A DNA stretch of 64,000 nt, taken from positions 62,001-126,000 of the forward strand of contig JAQIFP010000002.1 in NCBI GenBank assembly GCA_030141585.1, written 5' to 3'. The translations under genes and the position numbers were made by a program. This stretch comes from Ophryocystis elektroscirrha (Eukaryota > Apicomplexa > Conoidasida > Neogregarinorida > Ophryocystidae). Each line of letters begins with the position of its first letter. The stretch's first letter is position 1. The notes under the pieces are model-generated. The model had not been told where the DNA came from. It did not search any database and saw only the letters and a list, made by a program, of their open reading frames with translations. Below, in pieces: positions 32,077-44,418 of this stretch.

Positions 32077-32616
32077 TCATAATTTCAATCTTTTAAATTT
32101 AGAGATGTATTTAATTAAAAATAATACAATTTTAACTGAGTCTTTTACTGAATTTGTAGTAAAAATTTTTATAAGGCTATGAGTATCAAATTTGTCAGCA
32201 ACTTCATCTTGTATAATTTGAAATATTTCAGACTCAATGTTTTGAGTTATCTTTGCATCAGTGTAACATCTTGATTTAAGTCGGTCATATAAATGTTTTG
32301 TAGATGTTCTTAATACGATAATTAGTTGGAGTTCGGACGGTTTAAAAATGTCTATTGAATGAAAGTCTATGATAATGCCTCCTTTATCCAATAAAGGTTT
32401 GAGATAAGAGCATACCAGTTTTTTACTATAAACCGAAACGTTCAAATCATCATCCCATTCGTCATACAATTGTTTTTCCTTTATAATTTTACTCAAATGT
32501 ATTACCTTGAAGCTATTGATGCCATTGTGATTCAAATAATTTTTTAAAACACGTGCAACCGTGGTTTTTCCAGTACCTGGAGTTCCAGTGATCAATATAT
32601 TCGGTAATTTAGTCAT
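32077..32616 (-). CDS. AK6: Adenylate kinase isoenzyme 6 (AK6/FAP7)
   Basis: A single exon of 179 residues. The N-terminus PNILITGTPGTGKTTVARVL carries the Walker A loop. 'IKEKQLYDEWDDDLNVSVY', 'GGIIIDFHS', 'LIIVLRTSTKHLYDRLKSR' and 'NIESEIFQIIQDEV' follow the AK6 family (usual: YDxWDxE, GxIVDYH, TxxLYDRLxxR, ECEIFQ). AK6/Fap7 is a nuclear ATPase/adenylate kinase needed for late 18S rRNA maturation with uS11. His replaces nothing essential; Phe replaces Tyr in DYH. Full length for the family. Confidence 0.92.
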   Translation of the reverse strand: MTKLPNILITGTPGTGKTTVARVLKNYLNHNGINSFKVIHLSKIIKEKQLYDEWDDDLNVSVYSKKLVCSYLKPLLDKGGIIIDFHSIDIFKPSELQLIIVLRTSTKHLYDRLKSRCYTDAKITQNIESEIFQIIQDEVADKFDTHSLIKIFTTNSVKDSVKIVLFLIKYISKFKRLKL

Positions 32617-32897
32617 AAAATTTTTAAGCCTGTTAACTAACGATGTATATTGATTCTTTAATTGTTCAAATTTAACTATTACATAGTTAAGCAGTAAAAC
32701 TTACGTTAAACTATGATGTTTGGAATATTATTTGAATGTAATTTTTTGAAGCCGCCAAATATCAAAGTTTTATTATAAGGTATCAACTTAATTCAATGAT
32801 TAGCGTAAAAAATAATTTATAAAAAATTGTTAGTTCATGTGTTTATACAATTTTTATCTGTCCTGGAACATATCGATTTGATAAATTAGAAATATCA
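32617..32897. promoter_or_regulatory. Bidirectional promoter region, AK6 / SEC61
   Basis: About 280 bp of AT-rich, frame-free DNA between divergent start codons. No specific element was recognised. Confidence 0.45.
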
Positions 32898-34728
32898 ATG
32901 AGTTGTAAGAATATGACTATGCTTATTTTTTTTAAGTTCGTTTGTTAAATTTATTGAGCCCAGCGTTATATATTATCCCAGAGATTGAACCTCCTGCTCG
33001 GAAGGTAACTATAAAATTATTGAATAACAAACTAGAGCTAAATTTTTTGTGAATTCAGATTCCATTCAAAGAAAGATTATTATGGACATTGATGACGTTA
33101 TTTATATTTCTTGTATGCGGTCAAATTCCACTGTACGGGGTTGTTATATCAAGGACTGCAGATCCGTTTCACTGGATGAGGGTCATATTAGCTTCTAATA
33201 AAGGAACACTTATGGAGCTTGGCATAACTCCTGTGATTACGTCTGGAATGATTATGCAACTATTAGCAGGCTCAAAATTAATAACGTTCGATCAAAGTTT
33301 AAAAGAAGATCGCATATTGTTCAATGGGGCACAAAAATGTAAGATACTTAAAATATTTCAAAAAAGCTGCTCAAAGAATGTATAAAATATTTATTAGTAC
33401 TGGGATTATTGATAACTATTGGAGAAGCGGTAGCTTACGTCTTGAGTGGTTCCTACGGCCGAATAAATGATATAGGAACTGGAAACGCAATACTAATTGT
33501 ATTGCAGCTTGTATTTGCGGGAATTATGGTTTTGCTTCTAGACGACATTCTGCAAAAAGGTTATGGATTAGGTTCTGGAATTTCATTATTTATTGCTACT
33601 AATATATGTGAAGGAGTAATATGGAAAGTAAAAAGTGTGACATATATCTTATTACATAAATAGGCATTTTCTCCAACAACAATCAATACCGGAAGAGGAC
33701 CAGAATTTGAAGGAGCTATTGTTGCTTTTGTCCACATGGTTTTCACAAAAAAATACTGGAAAGACGTATTTCACGAAGCTTTTTATCGCGTGCACGCACC
33801 TAGTTTGACAAATTTACTGGCTACATGTTTAGTTTTCTGTATTGTGATATATTTCCAAGTAATTAATATAATGCGGGGTCAAACAAATTACACAGGGATT
33901 TAGGGTAGAATTACCAATTGGGTATCAAAAAGTAAGAGGCCAAACAGCAATTTATCCCATTAAATTATTTTACACGTCCAACATCCCCATAATATTACAA
34001 ACAGCTTTAGTATCTAATCTCTATTTTTTTTCTGAAGTTATTTACAACAGATTTCCAGATAATCCTATCGTAGCTATTTTTGGTCAATGGAAAGTATTAT
34101 ATTATTGCGTTTTATATTATTTATACAGAGATTTGATGGTCATTTTTCTGCAATACCTATTGGGGGCTTAGCATATTATATTTCACCTCCGACTGGTGTT
34201 TCCGATATGAGTATGTCATATCACAAATTAGTGTTTTGAATAGTTGCTGACCCTCTCAGAAGTATCGTCTATATCTCTTTCGTTCTTATATCATGTGCCT
34301 ATTTCTCAAAAGTATATATTTACAATAAAGTGTAAATAATCAAAATGACAATTAGTTTAAGATAATCAATTGTTAGAAGTCTTGCTTATCTTGAAACGTT
34401 TATAGACATGGACTGATGTTTCTGGATCTTCAGCTCGAGATATAGCCATTCAATTCCGTGACCAGCAAATTATTATCAGGGGACATCGAGATACTGCTAT
34501 TATCGATGTATTGAACAAGTAATTTATTTTAAGTTTGACTTATGTTCAAGGTATATTCCAATAGCAGCAGCATTTGGAGGAATGTGCATTGGAGCTTTAT
34601 CAATTGTCGCAGATGTGCTTGGCGCTCTAGGATCTGGTACTGGAATTCTATTAGCCGTTACCATTATATACCAATATTATGAGATAATGATAAAAGAAAA
34701 TGAAGAAAGAAAGTCCTTTTTTTTGTAA
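32898..34728 (+). CDS. SEC61A: Protein transport protein SEC61 subunit alpha
   Basis: Exon 1 is only MSF; the 32-nt intron 32905-32936 joins it to [19 protein letters not shown]. Then '[20 protein letters not shown]', '[20 protein letters not shown]', '[20 protein letters not shown]', '[16 protein letters not shown]', '[20 protein letters not shown]', '[19 protein letters not shown]', '[20 protein letters not shown]', '[20 protein letters not shown]', and the tail '[20 protein letters not shown]' are the classic SecY/Sec61 alpha blocks. This is the ten-span channel of the ER translocon. The plug and pore-ring region are present. Several introns near 33340-34560 are clearly seen; ending [10 protein letters not shown] at 34728. 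Confidence 0.95.
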
Positions 34729-34819
34729 TTAAAACATGTTTTTATGATCTGTATTATGACATATTATAGTAACTGTGCCTAAATTAATGAGAAATCAGGG
34801 ATAAGTAGTATTACTTTTG

Positions 34820-37800
34820 ATGACATCTAATGAGTACTTATCGCACCTTGAAATCTCACTCACATCAAATATATGGGAAGATGACAATATTCTTCAGACA
34901 ATTCAATTACTAGAAAACGATGAGTCTTTTATGAAAGGTTTTTTAGCTTATGCATTTTAACCTTTTTGAAAGGACTTTATGAACTGTTTAATAATGAAAA
35001 TGGCCTTTTAACTACTTTCAATTTTAGCCCAGTTGAATACATCAACAGAAACTTAAAAAATGGTCTCTAAATAATGCATGTTCTTATATAAGAAACAATT
35101 CATATAATGATTATTCTTATTATTTTATAATTATAAACAGAAAGTGCACTGGAGTACAAAAATTTACGAAAAACTCTCGAAAATGACCTTGATGCCACTC
35201 AGAATGAATTTCAAGAAACTATGATTAATTATTTGTCTCAAAATGCGAACGAAAACTCAGAATCGAGTTTAACAAAATTTGAATGTGAGGTAAACAAGGT
35301 CTTTAAGACTACGAACTTAAATTTTGTTTTTTTCTCACATATATCTAGGAATTTGTGACAAATCTACTAAGCTTAAATAAACATACAAACTCTCTTCACA
35401 CTCAAATTTCTGAGTTGCAAAAGGATGTTTTAAGTTTTCAAAGAAAAGAAAATTATGTGCATAAAGGATTACTTGCTCTGGAAAGTTTTTTGATTTTAGG
35501 TATAACTTGTACTTGTCATAAACTTGACGCAAATATACAGTGTCTTGATTGTTATAAGTTATTATAATAACATTAATACTTTAGAAGGAATTTTGAGCCT
35601 TTTAAAAATTGCAGTGAAAGAACAAAATTACCAAGAATGTCTGCACTTAGTAGCTGCTAAAAATTATCTTACGGAAAATTTAGAAGATTTTATATCTTAT
35701 AAAAATATAATTGTATTAAAGTTGAAACCATATTGTATTACAAACAGAAATTGTTACATGTATATGATGAAGTGATAGAGGAACTTGATAAAAATTTATC
35801 AGAAAGAATAAATTGGTATTATTGTTTAAAAAAGACGTTTCACTTTTAGCGCTCTCAATCCTATTAGTGAAAGTCGGATGAATATATCAGTTGAGTGTGA
35901 ATTAATTGAATTAACCCGTCGTTCTTCAAAGTAACTTTTTGCTCTATACTTGATTCTATAAATAAGAGATGAAATATTGCATGAATTTGCATACAAATTG
36001 TATTATCATGAAAATTCCTTACACGGAAATGCTAAATCATGTGTAATGGACTCTAAAAGTCTAAATCGTCATATTACTTGGATTAAACGCATTCTACATG
36101 AGTTTCCAGAATATTATGGTAGTGCAATTATCACCATGTTCAAAATTCGTTTATATTTAGAGCCAAATCTTCCAGAATCATGGAACGCTATTATACATTT
36201 TGCAAAATATTTCTGTGACATTCTACGTACACAGTTGACTCAATGTCTTAGTTTTTACTCTGCTGATATTAAATCATTGGTTTGTTATCTTATTCACAAA
36301 TTGAAACTCAGACTAAATTTTCTGAAATATGCGTAGCGTTTGAACTGTTTCTTGACAAGTATTTCAGTGAACATATGAAGGTATTATTAAGAAGCTTTAT
36401 ACAGGAAGTACAAGGGACAAAGATTTTATGACTAACATACCTACTTTAAATTTCAGACAATAACACCTAGTAATACTGCTACTTCAAATGAAAACTCAAT
36501 TGTTGATAATATTATTTTCAAATTGAATTATATATCATTTATCCAAGAATATCGACATGTATTTTTAATACCAATTAAATCAACTGATTCCAGCAACCCC
36601 GAAAATGTAATACTGTTTTGAGTATTGTTACTATTATTAGGCTATTATTTTTAGAGGTATTCTATCGAATTGTTTTGCTTCATATATGGGACCTTGGCTA
36701 AATGACCTAGAAAAGTAGTTGTTTTACTTATAATTTATTTTTAGAAACTTGTCAAATATTGTTTTAAGCTCAAAATGTAAAAATGAGTATTACATTTGTA
36801 ACAAATTAGATGAAAATGATGAATACGATACAAAGTAATTAAATATATTTTAATTGGAATAATGTTTTGTTAATATTTTATAATAACTTTTAGGTTTATG
36901 TTTGCATCAGTTATTGATTTACTTTCCATGATAAAAATGAGTTTTAAAGAATCACGTTTTATATTTTGTGAAAGTTTACTGTTGGATATTTACGGAATTT
37001 ATAAGAATAATTTGTTGAGATATATAAACATAATTTTAAACAAATTACCCAAGTAATTAAAAAATAATAAATACATCAATTTTAGTAAGCTTTCATGTCT
37101 TAATGACACTGAAAACATTAAAATTGTTTGTGCGTGCTTGGGTACCATAGATTATATAAGCTTAATTGTTCCTCAAATAACTAAAGCATTCAAAAGGTAA
37201 ACTAAGTTCTGGAATTTAACTAATTCTGTAAGAATTATAAGTTTTCTTTTCCAGGATTCAATTGTAGACAGCAAAGAAAGAAACTTTATTGCCAAGTAAG
37301 CTAACCTAACGTTTTATCTTATCTATAATTTAGAAGTCGTAAACAAGCATTTGATTTATTGATAGATTTGATGGAGTCTAATATTAATACTATAATGGCA
37401 TCTACGTATTATAAAAATGATAGCGACTCAATAGGTTCAAGCGTTTTGATGAAAGTAATCAAAGGTGAGTTAATTTATAGCGTACATATATACGTCTGAA
37501 TTGTTGTGCATTATTTGATACACAGATCTACTAAATCAATAAATAATTAAATACATTATTTACTTGAACAAAAAATTTATTATAACTCATTTTTTAATTT
37601 CTTATAAAATACTAAAAGCTTCGAATTTTGATAGGCTCGAAATAAAAATATCATATGTTCTATTTATCAAAAGCATTTTAACTTTCATTAAACTTTATAT
37701 CATGAAAATTATACGTTAATAGCCATCGGCTTTTCAGATTATTTCATTCAGTATTTTGAAAGTATGTCCTTATATTTAAATACAGTATCCTATCGAATCT

Positions 37801-38307
37801 TATGTGATCGTTTCGTGATGTAATTACAAATAAGTTATATCAGTCTAGGTCATTTTACACATTATATTGGGATAAATTATACTCTAAAACAAAAATCGAT
37901 GACTTTTTTTTAGACCAAGTAAGATTAAAGATCAGTTGTTACGACATTGAAGTTTTTGATTGATATATTCGAAATTAATAACTTCTTAATCACTATTCCT
38001 TTAAATGTAAAAAATGGTTTAAAGCCTTCAACAGTTTTTGTAAATATTGCTGGAATTGAAAATGAACAACTGAAAAAAGTTACACAAGTATGAGATAATT
38101 CACATTTCTTTTTTTTCACCAATTGATCTATCATAGCGTTAAACTCAGATATTGAAATGTCTTTTTCATAAAGAAACTTCTATAAATTTTGAAGATTTCA
38201 AAGCAGATATTCACTATGATAAAGACAAAATTCAAAACTTATTTGTAAGAAAAACATGAAAACTAACTATTTTTCAGATGAATGTTATGAAGACTTATTA
38301 TTGTTAA
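34820..38307 (+). CDS. VPS53: VPS53, subunit of the GARP/EARP tethering complex
   Basis: A heavily split gene with about 15-18 short exons. N-terminal pieces: 'MTSNEYLSHLEISL', 'TTFNFSPVEYINR' (the F-x-P-x-x-YIN block), a helical region with 'ISELQKDVLSFQRKE', and 'YQECLHLVAAKNYLT'. Middle and C-terminal pieces: 'YYGSAIITMFKIRLYLEPN', 'IVCACLGTIDYISLIVPQI' (the VxNTxEYC block of VPS53), 'AFDLLIDLMESNINTIMAS', and 'LKTFLIDIFEINNFLI', matching the LKxxLLxLP block. VPS53 tethers endosome-derived vesicles at the trans-Golgi. The call depends on the pattern of blocks, and several junctions (notably 35760-35980, 36330-36470 and 38090-38280) are not fixed. Another CATCHR-family tether is the main alternative. 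Confidence 0.58.
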
Positions 38308-38682
38308 CTTCATATACAATTTTGATCCAATTATTATTACTTTCACTTATACCGTTAGTCCAAAAAAATCGTTTTTCCAAATCAAGTCATTCTATGGAAA
38401 CCGCTAAAAAAAATAATATATCATGCTAAAAATACTTGATATTGAGTTTTTGAATATTACAACAATAGCTTCTACAAGATATATTATTATCGCAACTGTT
38501 TGAAAGTTGCTGTTGAAAAACTGCAGTAACTCTCCAGTAGGCATTTTAAAAGTATATAAATAAATGACCTAATATTTTTCAAGTCGTTACATGATGATAG
38601 GTTTTCAAATTGATAGTTATAGTGACGATAAGTACACATTATTGATAAAAAAAAAACATAATTTAGAGTTCAATATATAAAC
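38308..38682. other. Convergent 3' region, VPS53 / GAPDH
   Basis: Frame-free AT-rich DNA between two convergent genes. It may include short extra 3' exons of the VPS53-like gene (a hydrophobic frame near 38320-38390 is possible but weak). No other signal was recognised. Confidence 0.35.
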
Positions 38683-39876
<1,194 letters not shown>

Positions 39877-40462
39877 ATGAAACTAGTCAAACGAAATTAC
39901 ATTGCAGCTGGGAAAAATACGCCTGTCAAATTTTCTGTGGATTGCTCGATTCCCGTAAAAGACAGTATTTTATTTGCTTCCGAAATTGTAAGCCAACATA
40001 GTTTACTATAATGTAACATAATTATTTATAAATCGAAATTCCAACAAAACTCTTGCTTATACGTACTGCTTATAGTTATGCTTAATGTGCACAATTTTGT
40101 GTATTACGTTTATATATTTCAAATAAAACTGAAAATTTAGGTAGACTATTTGACAAGTCACTTCAAAGTAGACGGAAAGCTGGGAAATTTTGGCGAAAAA
40201 GTAAAAATTGAAACAGATAGTAAAAGAGTCACGATCACGTCAACGCAATCATTTTCAAAACGTTATATTAAAGTAGGTTAAATTTTTTGTCTAACATTAT
40301 GTCCAGTACCTTTTGAAAAGATATTTGAAGAAAAATTCTCTTAGGGATTTCTTGCGAGTAATCGCAACTAATCAAGGAGGCCAAAACGCCTACAAGTTGC
40401 TGTATTACCCATTAGGGGAGCAAGTTGCTGAGGATGATTATGCTGGCGAAGCTGCAAAATAA
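39877..40462 (+). CDS. RPL22: Large-subunit ribosomal protein eL22
   Basis: Starts MKLVKRNYIAAGKNTPVKF. Exon 1 has 'SVDCSIPVKDSILFASEI'; a long first intron (39988 to about 40140) leads to 'VDYLTSHFKVDGKLGNFGE'. A 34-nt intron (40273-40306) joins SFSKRYIK to YLLKRYLKKNSLRDFLRVIA, which is diagnostic for eL22. Total about 135 residues, with the tail EQVAEDDYAGEAAK. It is a structural component of the 60S subunit. The start is the only ATG that fits. It ends 97 nt from the convergent TBP gene. Confidence 0.93.
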
Positions 40463-40559
40463 GTTTAACGATTATATTCTTGTAAACCGTATTCCTCTTG
40501 TTGTAATTGTTCAAGACGGTTTTGTAACTCTGGGTTCAATACTATTTCTCTATTTAAAC

Positions 40560-41764
40560 TTATGTAATCCAAGCGATTCTAAACAAGTCATTAAACATAG
40601 ATATATGACTAACATTTAGCGATTTAATAATAGGTTTAAGCTGAGAAATTGCATAATTTAAGCTTGAAATAGACCTGTATTAAGAGTAACATATTTTAAA
40701 ACTTACTTTGCTCCGGTAAATGTGATTTTTCCAGACGAAAAAACGTTTGCGGTAATTGTTTCTTGTTTCGGAGGTTTATCTGCTTGTTTCTTGCTAGATG
40801 AAATACGTTTCGCAGTTTCTGAAACTAGATAACTTCCAACTTCTTGGGATATTGTTGTTTTATCACTAATTTCAGGCTCTCTAAAAACTTTTTTATTAGG
40901 TGGAGGCTGAATTTCGTTTGGCAGTGAACTTTGTGCTTCTTCTTTTGGAGAGAAAATGGGTATCCTTACTCTAACAGCTAAGTATACAATAATTTAAAGT
41001 ATAATTTGTGAATCCGTAAAATGTCCAATTTTCTTACCTGGAAACCTGTCAGGTTCATAATACACATAACCAACAAAAGCATTAACAAACTGCTCAAGAG
41101 GAATTCTTGTATTAAAGTCGTATACCGCTAAAATATTTTGAATCTATAGATAATTGAAATCAATCTGATGCATACTTCAAAGTTATCAAATCTAATTTTA
41201 TAGTTCAAAGTATTTTTCAATCTACGTCCTATTTTTATCATTGCCTTTTTTGCTTCTATAGGTCGACATCCTCCAGTAGCCTTAATTTTTTTTTTAAATG
41301 AATGATATTACTTGAATTCGACCAGATTCGAATAAAGAAACAGTAAAAATAACACACCATTTACCACGAATATCAATTCTGAATTATTATACAAAAAATA
41401 TTTTATACGAACTACAAATGAATTATCATAAAGTTTTTACTATATTACTATTTAATCAAAATCTTTGCGAAAATTGATTTAAATTACCGAAGTGCAGGAA
41501 ATTCAAGGGGGTCGTAATACGAATTTCCCAATACCATACAACATTTGTCCAAGTCTAAACGAGTATTGCACACAAGCATTCCAGAAGCAAGTAAGTTATG
41601 TACAATAAGAACCTGTTACAATAAATTGGACAGAATATCATGAGATAAAAAAAACCAGCGATGGCATATTATGCTCTTAATAATATTACATTTTTTTTTT
41701 CAGCTTCAATATTTTTGGTATCAGTGTCAGTTTCCGCGTCAATTGTAGGATCTGAGAACTCCAT
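40560..41764 (-). CDS. TATA-box-binding protein (or TBP-like factor) with an insertion in repeat 2
   Basis: Starts MEFSDPTIDAETDTDTKNIE. Repeat 1: 'NLLASGMLVCNTRLDLDK', 'YYDPLEFPALRIDIRG', 'SGRIQATGGCRPIEAKKA', 'IGRRLKN'. Repeat 2: 'IQNILAVYDFNTRIPLEQF', 'YYEPDRFP..VRVRIP', then, after about 65 extra residues (a Pro/Lys/Ser-rich stretch), 'ITANVFSSGKITFTGAK', and after a 32-nt intron SISSLNYAISQLKPIIKSL. This is the saddle order of TBP, which directs preinitiation complexes. The DNA-contacting Phe pairs seem partly replaced (for example the F/F pair in repeat 1 is FPAL with C/M nearby). Repeat-1 divergence and the insertion make a TBP-like paralogue equally possible. Confidence 0.75.
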
Positions 41765-42030
41765 CAAGGAATAGCAATAATTATGTCACATAATGTAACT
41801 TTTATAAATAATTTTACTAAGCCTGATAAATTCTGATAAATCATTACAATAGTTTTTGCTTAAGTGTGTTATAATTATAAAGATTTTGGTGAGTTTCATT
41901 CAATTATAAAATATTCAATGCGGTTTTCACTCAATTAAACTAATTTTTATTATATGTTTTATGTTTAAAACCCCAACAAATTTATATTTAATTTTTTCTA
42001 CTTAGAAAGTTTTGTACTTATTCATGACAA

Positions 42031-42688
42031 ATGAAGTCTTCGAAAGTATATGACGAAAAAAAAAATAAAACGTGAGCTTTGAGACTTATTTATTAGTGAA
42101 AAGTGAAAAATTTGGTTTTGTACCTGTTGGCAAAACGAAAGAAGTTCAGTTTAAAACGCGGACAGGAGCCACTTTGACTAAATTTAAAACTATTGGAAAG
42201 TTTAGAGCGTGTATTGTATGTAAAATTCTTGCGTTTGATCATCAAGTACAACAAAACGTATAAACCAATGAATAGTTTTTAAATGATGGCTGTCCAAATT
42301 GCTCATTCTTGGAATTGCGAGGAAATAGAGCCAATGTTAATGATTGTACGACAACTAATTTCACCGGGTAAAATATTGGTTATATTTACCACAATGTTAG
42401 CGTTTTAGCCGTAATACACCCAGGATTAAGTTGGGCAGCGAAATATCACCAAATAGGTATAAATAGTTCAAATATTACAAATACTATGAGACAAACGTCG
42501 AATAAAAAAAAGAGACAAAAATTGAAAAAATATATAGCTAAAAATTTTACATAAATTAACATCCATAACGCTTAATTATTTGTCGATGTCGTATGATTTT
42601 TCTTTTAGATGAGAGCGCAATTCCTGGATGCTATGCCGCTGAGGTTCTTGCAGAAACACCCGAGAAAGTAAGAGATCTTATGGCTTAA
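42031..42688 (+). CDS. SPT4: Transcription elongation factor SPT4
   Basis: The zinc-binding core is split by a 30-nt intron (42246-42275): 'KFRACIVCKILAFDHQ' then FLNDGCPNCSFLELRGNRAN, giving CxxC...CxxC. 'VNDCTTTNFTG' and 'LAVIHPGLSWAAKYHQI', then 'IPGCYAAEVL' follow. Spt4 pairs with Spt5 to make the DSIF complex that keeps RNA polymerase II processive. A 38-nt intron after MKSSK leads to about 40 residues (TYLLVKSEKFGFVPVGKTKE and on) before the core; this N-terminal extension is longer than in yeast or human Spt4. The gene ends 11 nt before the convergent syntaxin stop. Confidence 0.9.
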
Positions 42689-42699
42689 ATATTTTTCAA

Positions 42700-43865
42700 T
42701 CAAATTAAAAAAAAAATAAGACACAAAGAAAATGAAAGCAACACAGCAAACATCTGAAATTTTGATATTAACCAATGATTGAACTAATGAGAATTACTGC
42801 CTATATTTTTTAGTATCTTATTACCAAAATAACACAAACATACCTTTAAAATCAAACTGCGATTAGACATGATGGTATTATAATAACGGATGAGCTGTAA
42901 TTCCCCTTGTTCTAAATGATAACTTGCCCGAATTATGTCGTCCTCTACTCGAATTGTCATCTCCTCTTGTGAACTGATTAAGCTACTTACTCTATTAAAT
43001 ATTTGACTTAATTCTCCAACCATTTTTTGAATACTTTCTACTGCCTGAATTTTAAAATCATAAAAGTTATAATATACTTCAATACGGGCCGATTGGTATG
43101 CTGGTATTAATTGCTGTTGATTTTGTAAAGGAGCATGTAAAAATAGATTTGAGCCTTCACCAGAAATCTTTAATCTAAAGCTATAATAAAGCTATATTCA
43201 AAATTACGAATCTGAATCAAAATCAGGATTATGAACGATTCTCTTGGATAGAGTTCCGTGAGTAAATTTGCTCCTCCTTGATTCTTCTATTTTCATTATC
43301 TAAAAAATTTAACACTTAAATAAAGTTTACATTGGCTCGTTTCTCCAAAACATTTTTTAATCTTAATGTTGCCTCTCCCCAACGGAGACGCAATGTTTGT
43401 ACAACATTGGTATTATGAGTTGTATCATGAAGATTTTCTGTTTGACGTTGATCTTGACTTTCCAAATCGTCAATCTGGGTGTTGATAGAAACCAGTGACT
43501 AAAAATTAAAGCTTGAATTATCAATTTTTGTTTTAATATGATTTCATGGTTTATTTGATATCTTACTTGTCTTATATCATACGTCAAAGACTGAATTTCC
43601 GCGATCTTATTGTCAAATAAAGATTTTTCTTGGACTACTAAGAACAATATAAGAAACTAAATAGTTTATTACATTCTTCTAAATTGGATATACTTTGTAC
43701 TGTTTTATTTAGCAATATTCCTAACTGTTCCGCATTTAGGTAAAAATTGTGGAATTTTGGCGTGGCATGATTTATTGTTTCTGATAAAACCGAATTTCCT
43801 GCTAATTGTTTATAATTTTGCAAGAAATTTTTGAATTCGTCTGTACGTTCCCATGAATTGGGCAT
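42700..43865 (-). CDS. Syntaxin-5-like Qa-SNARE
   Basis: Starts MPNSWERTDEFKNFLQNYKQ (the R-T-x-EF start is typical of syntaxin 5). 'KSLFDNKIAEIQSLTYDIRQ' is the syntaxin-5 Habc mark. The SNARE helix reads VGELSQIFNRVSSLISSQEE and 'IRVEDDIIRASYHLEQGELQ', with the ionic-layer Gln in SSLISSQEE-type position, then LIRYYNTIMSNRSLILK. After a last intron of about 100 nt, MFAVLLSFSLCLIFFLI forms a C-terminal anchor ending at 42700. It should act in ER-Golgi fusion with Sec22, Bet1 and Bos1 partners. The ATG at 43863-43865 is chosen because it matches the family start; an in-frame ATG lies 16 codons upstream. Confidence 0.82.
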
Positions 43866-44418
43866 GAAATAAAAAATTATATGCAAATCATTTTTGGTTA
43901 TAACTGAAACCACAGTCTCAACTGGTGCATGGAAATATTAAACTATTATTCAAATTGGCTAGATTTTAATTTTAGAAGTTAAAAGCACAAAAATGCAGAT
44001 AATAATTTTAGGTTTGAATTCGTTTATTTACTAAAATTGTATGCATTGTAGCATTAATTTCATTTAAAAATTTGTTATGCTATGTAATCGTTTGCAAACA
44101 TATTATTTAGTAAATTGCTAAGGTTAATTAACAGTTTGGATTCATCTTGTTGTATTGTCTATTCTTAATAGTTTTTATTTTATTTAACTTTAGAAATGAT
44201 TGAAATTTGAATGCAAAGATATCAACGTTTGAAAGAATGTTGCATGTTATTATTAGTTAGTTTTTCCCTAATTCTTCGTGACATGTTTTAAAGGAGAGAA
44301 ACTTTTTTCATAAACTATTTTGAACGCAAATCTATTCAAAAACAAGAAACCTGATTAACAGTTCAAATTAATATACTGAATAAAAAGTCAAAATAAAATA
44401 ATTACTTTTAATTTTGAG
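43866..44418. promoter_or_regulatory. Bidirectional promoter region, syntaxin-5-like / choline-transporter-like
   Basis: About 550 bp of AT-rich DNA without a coding frame between divergent genes. No motif was recognised. Confidence 0.4.
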
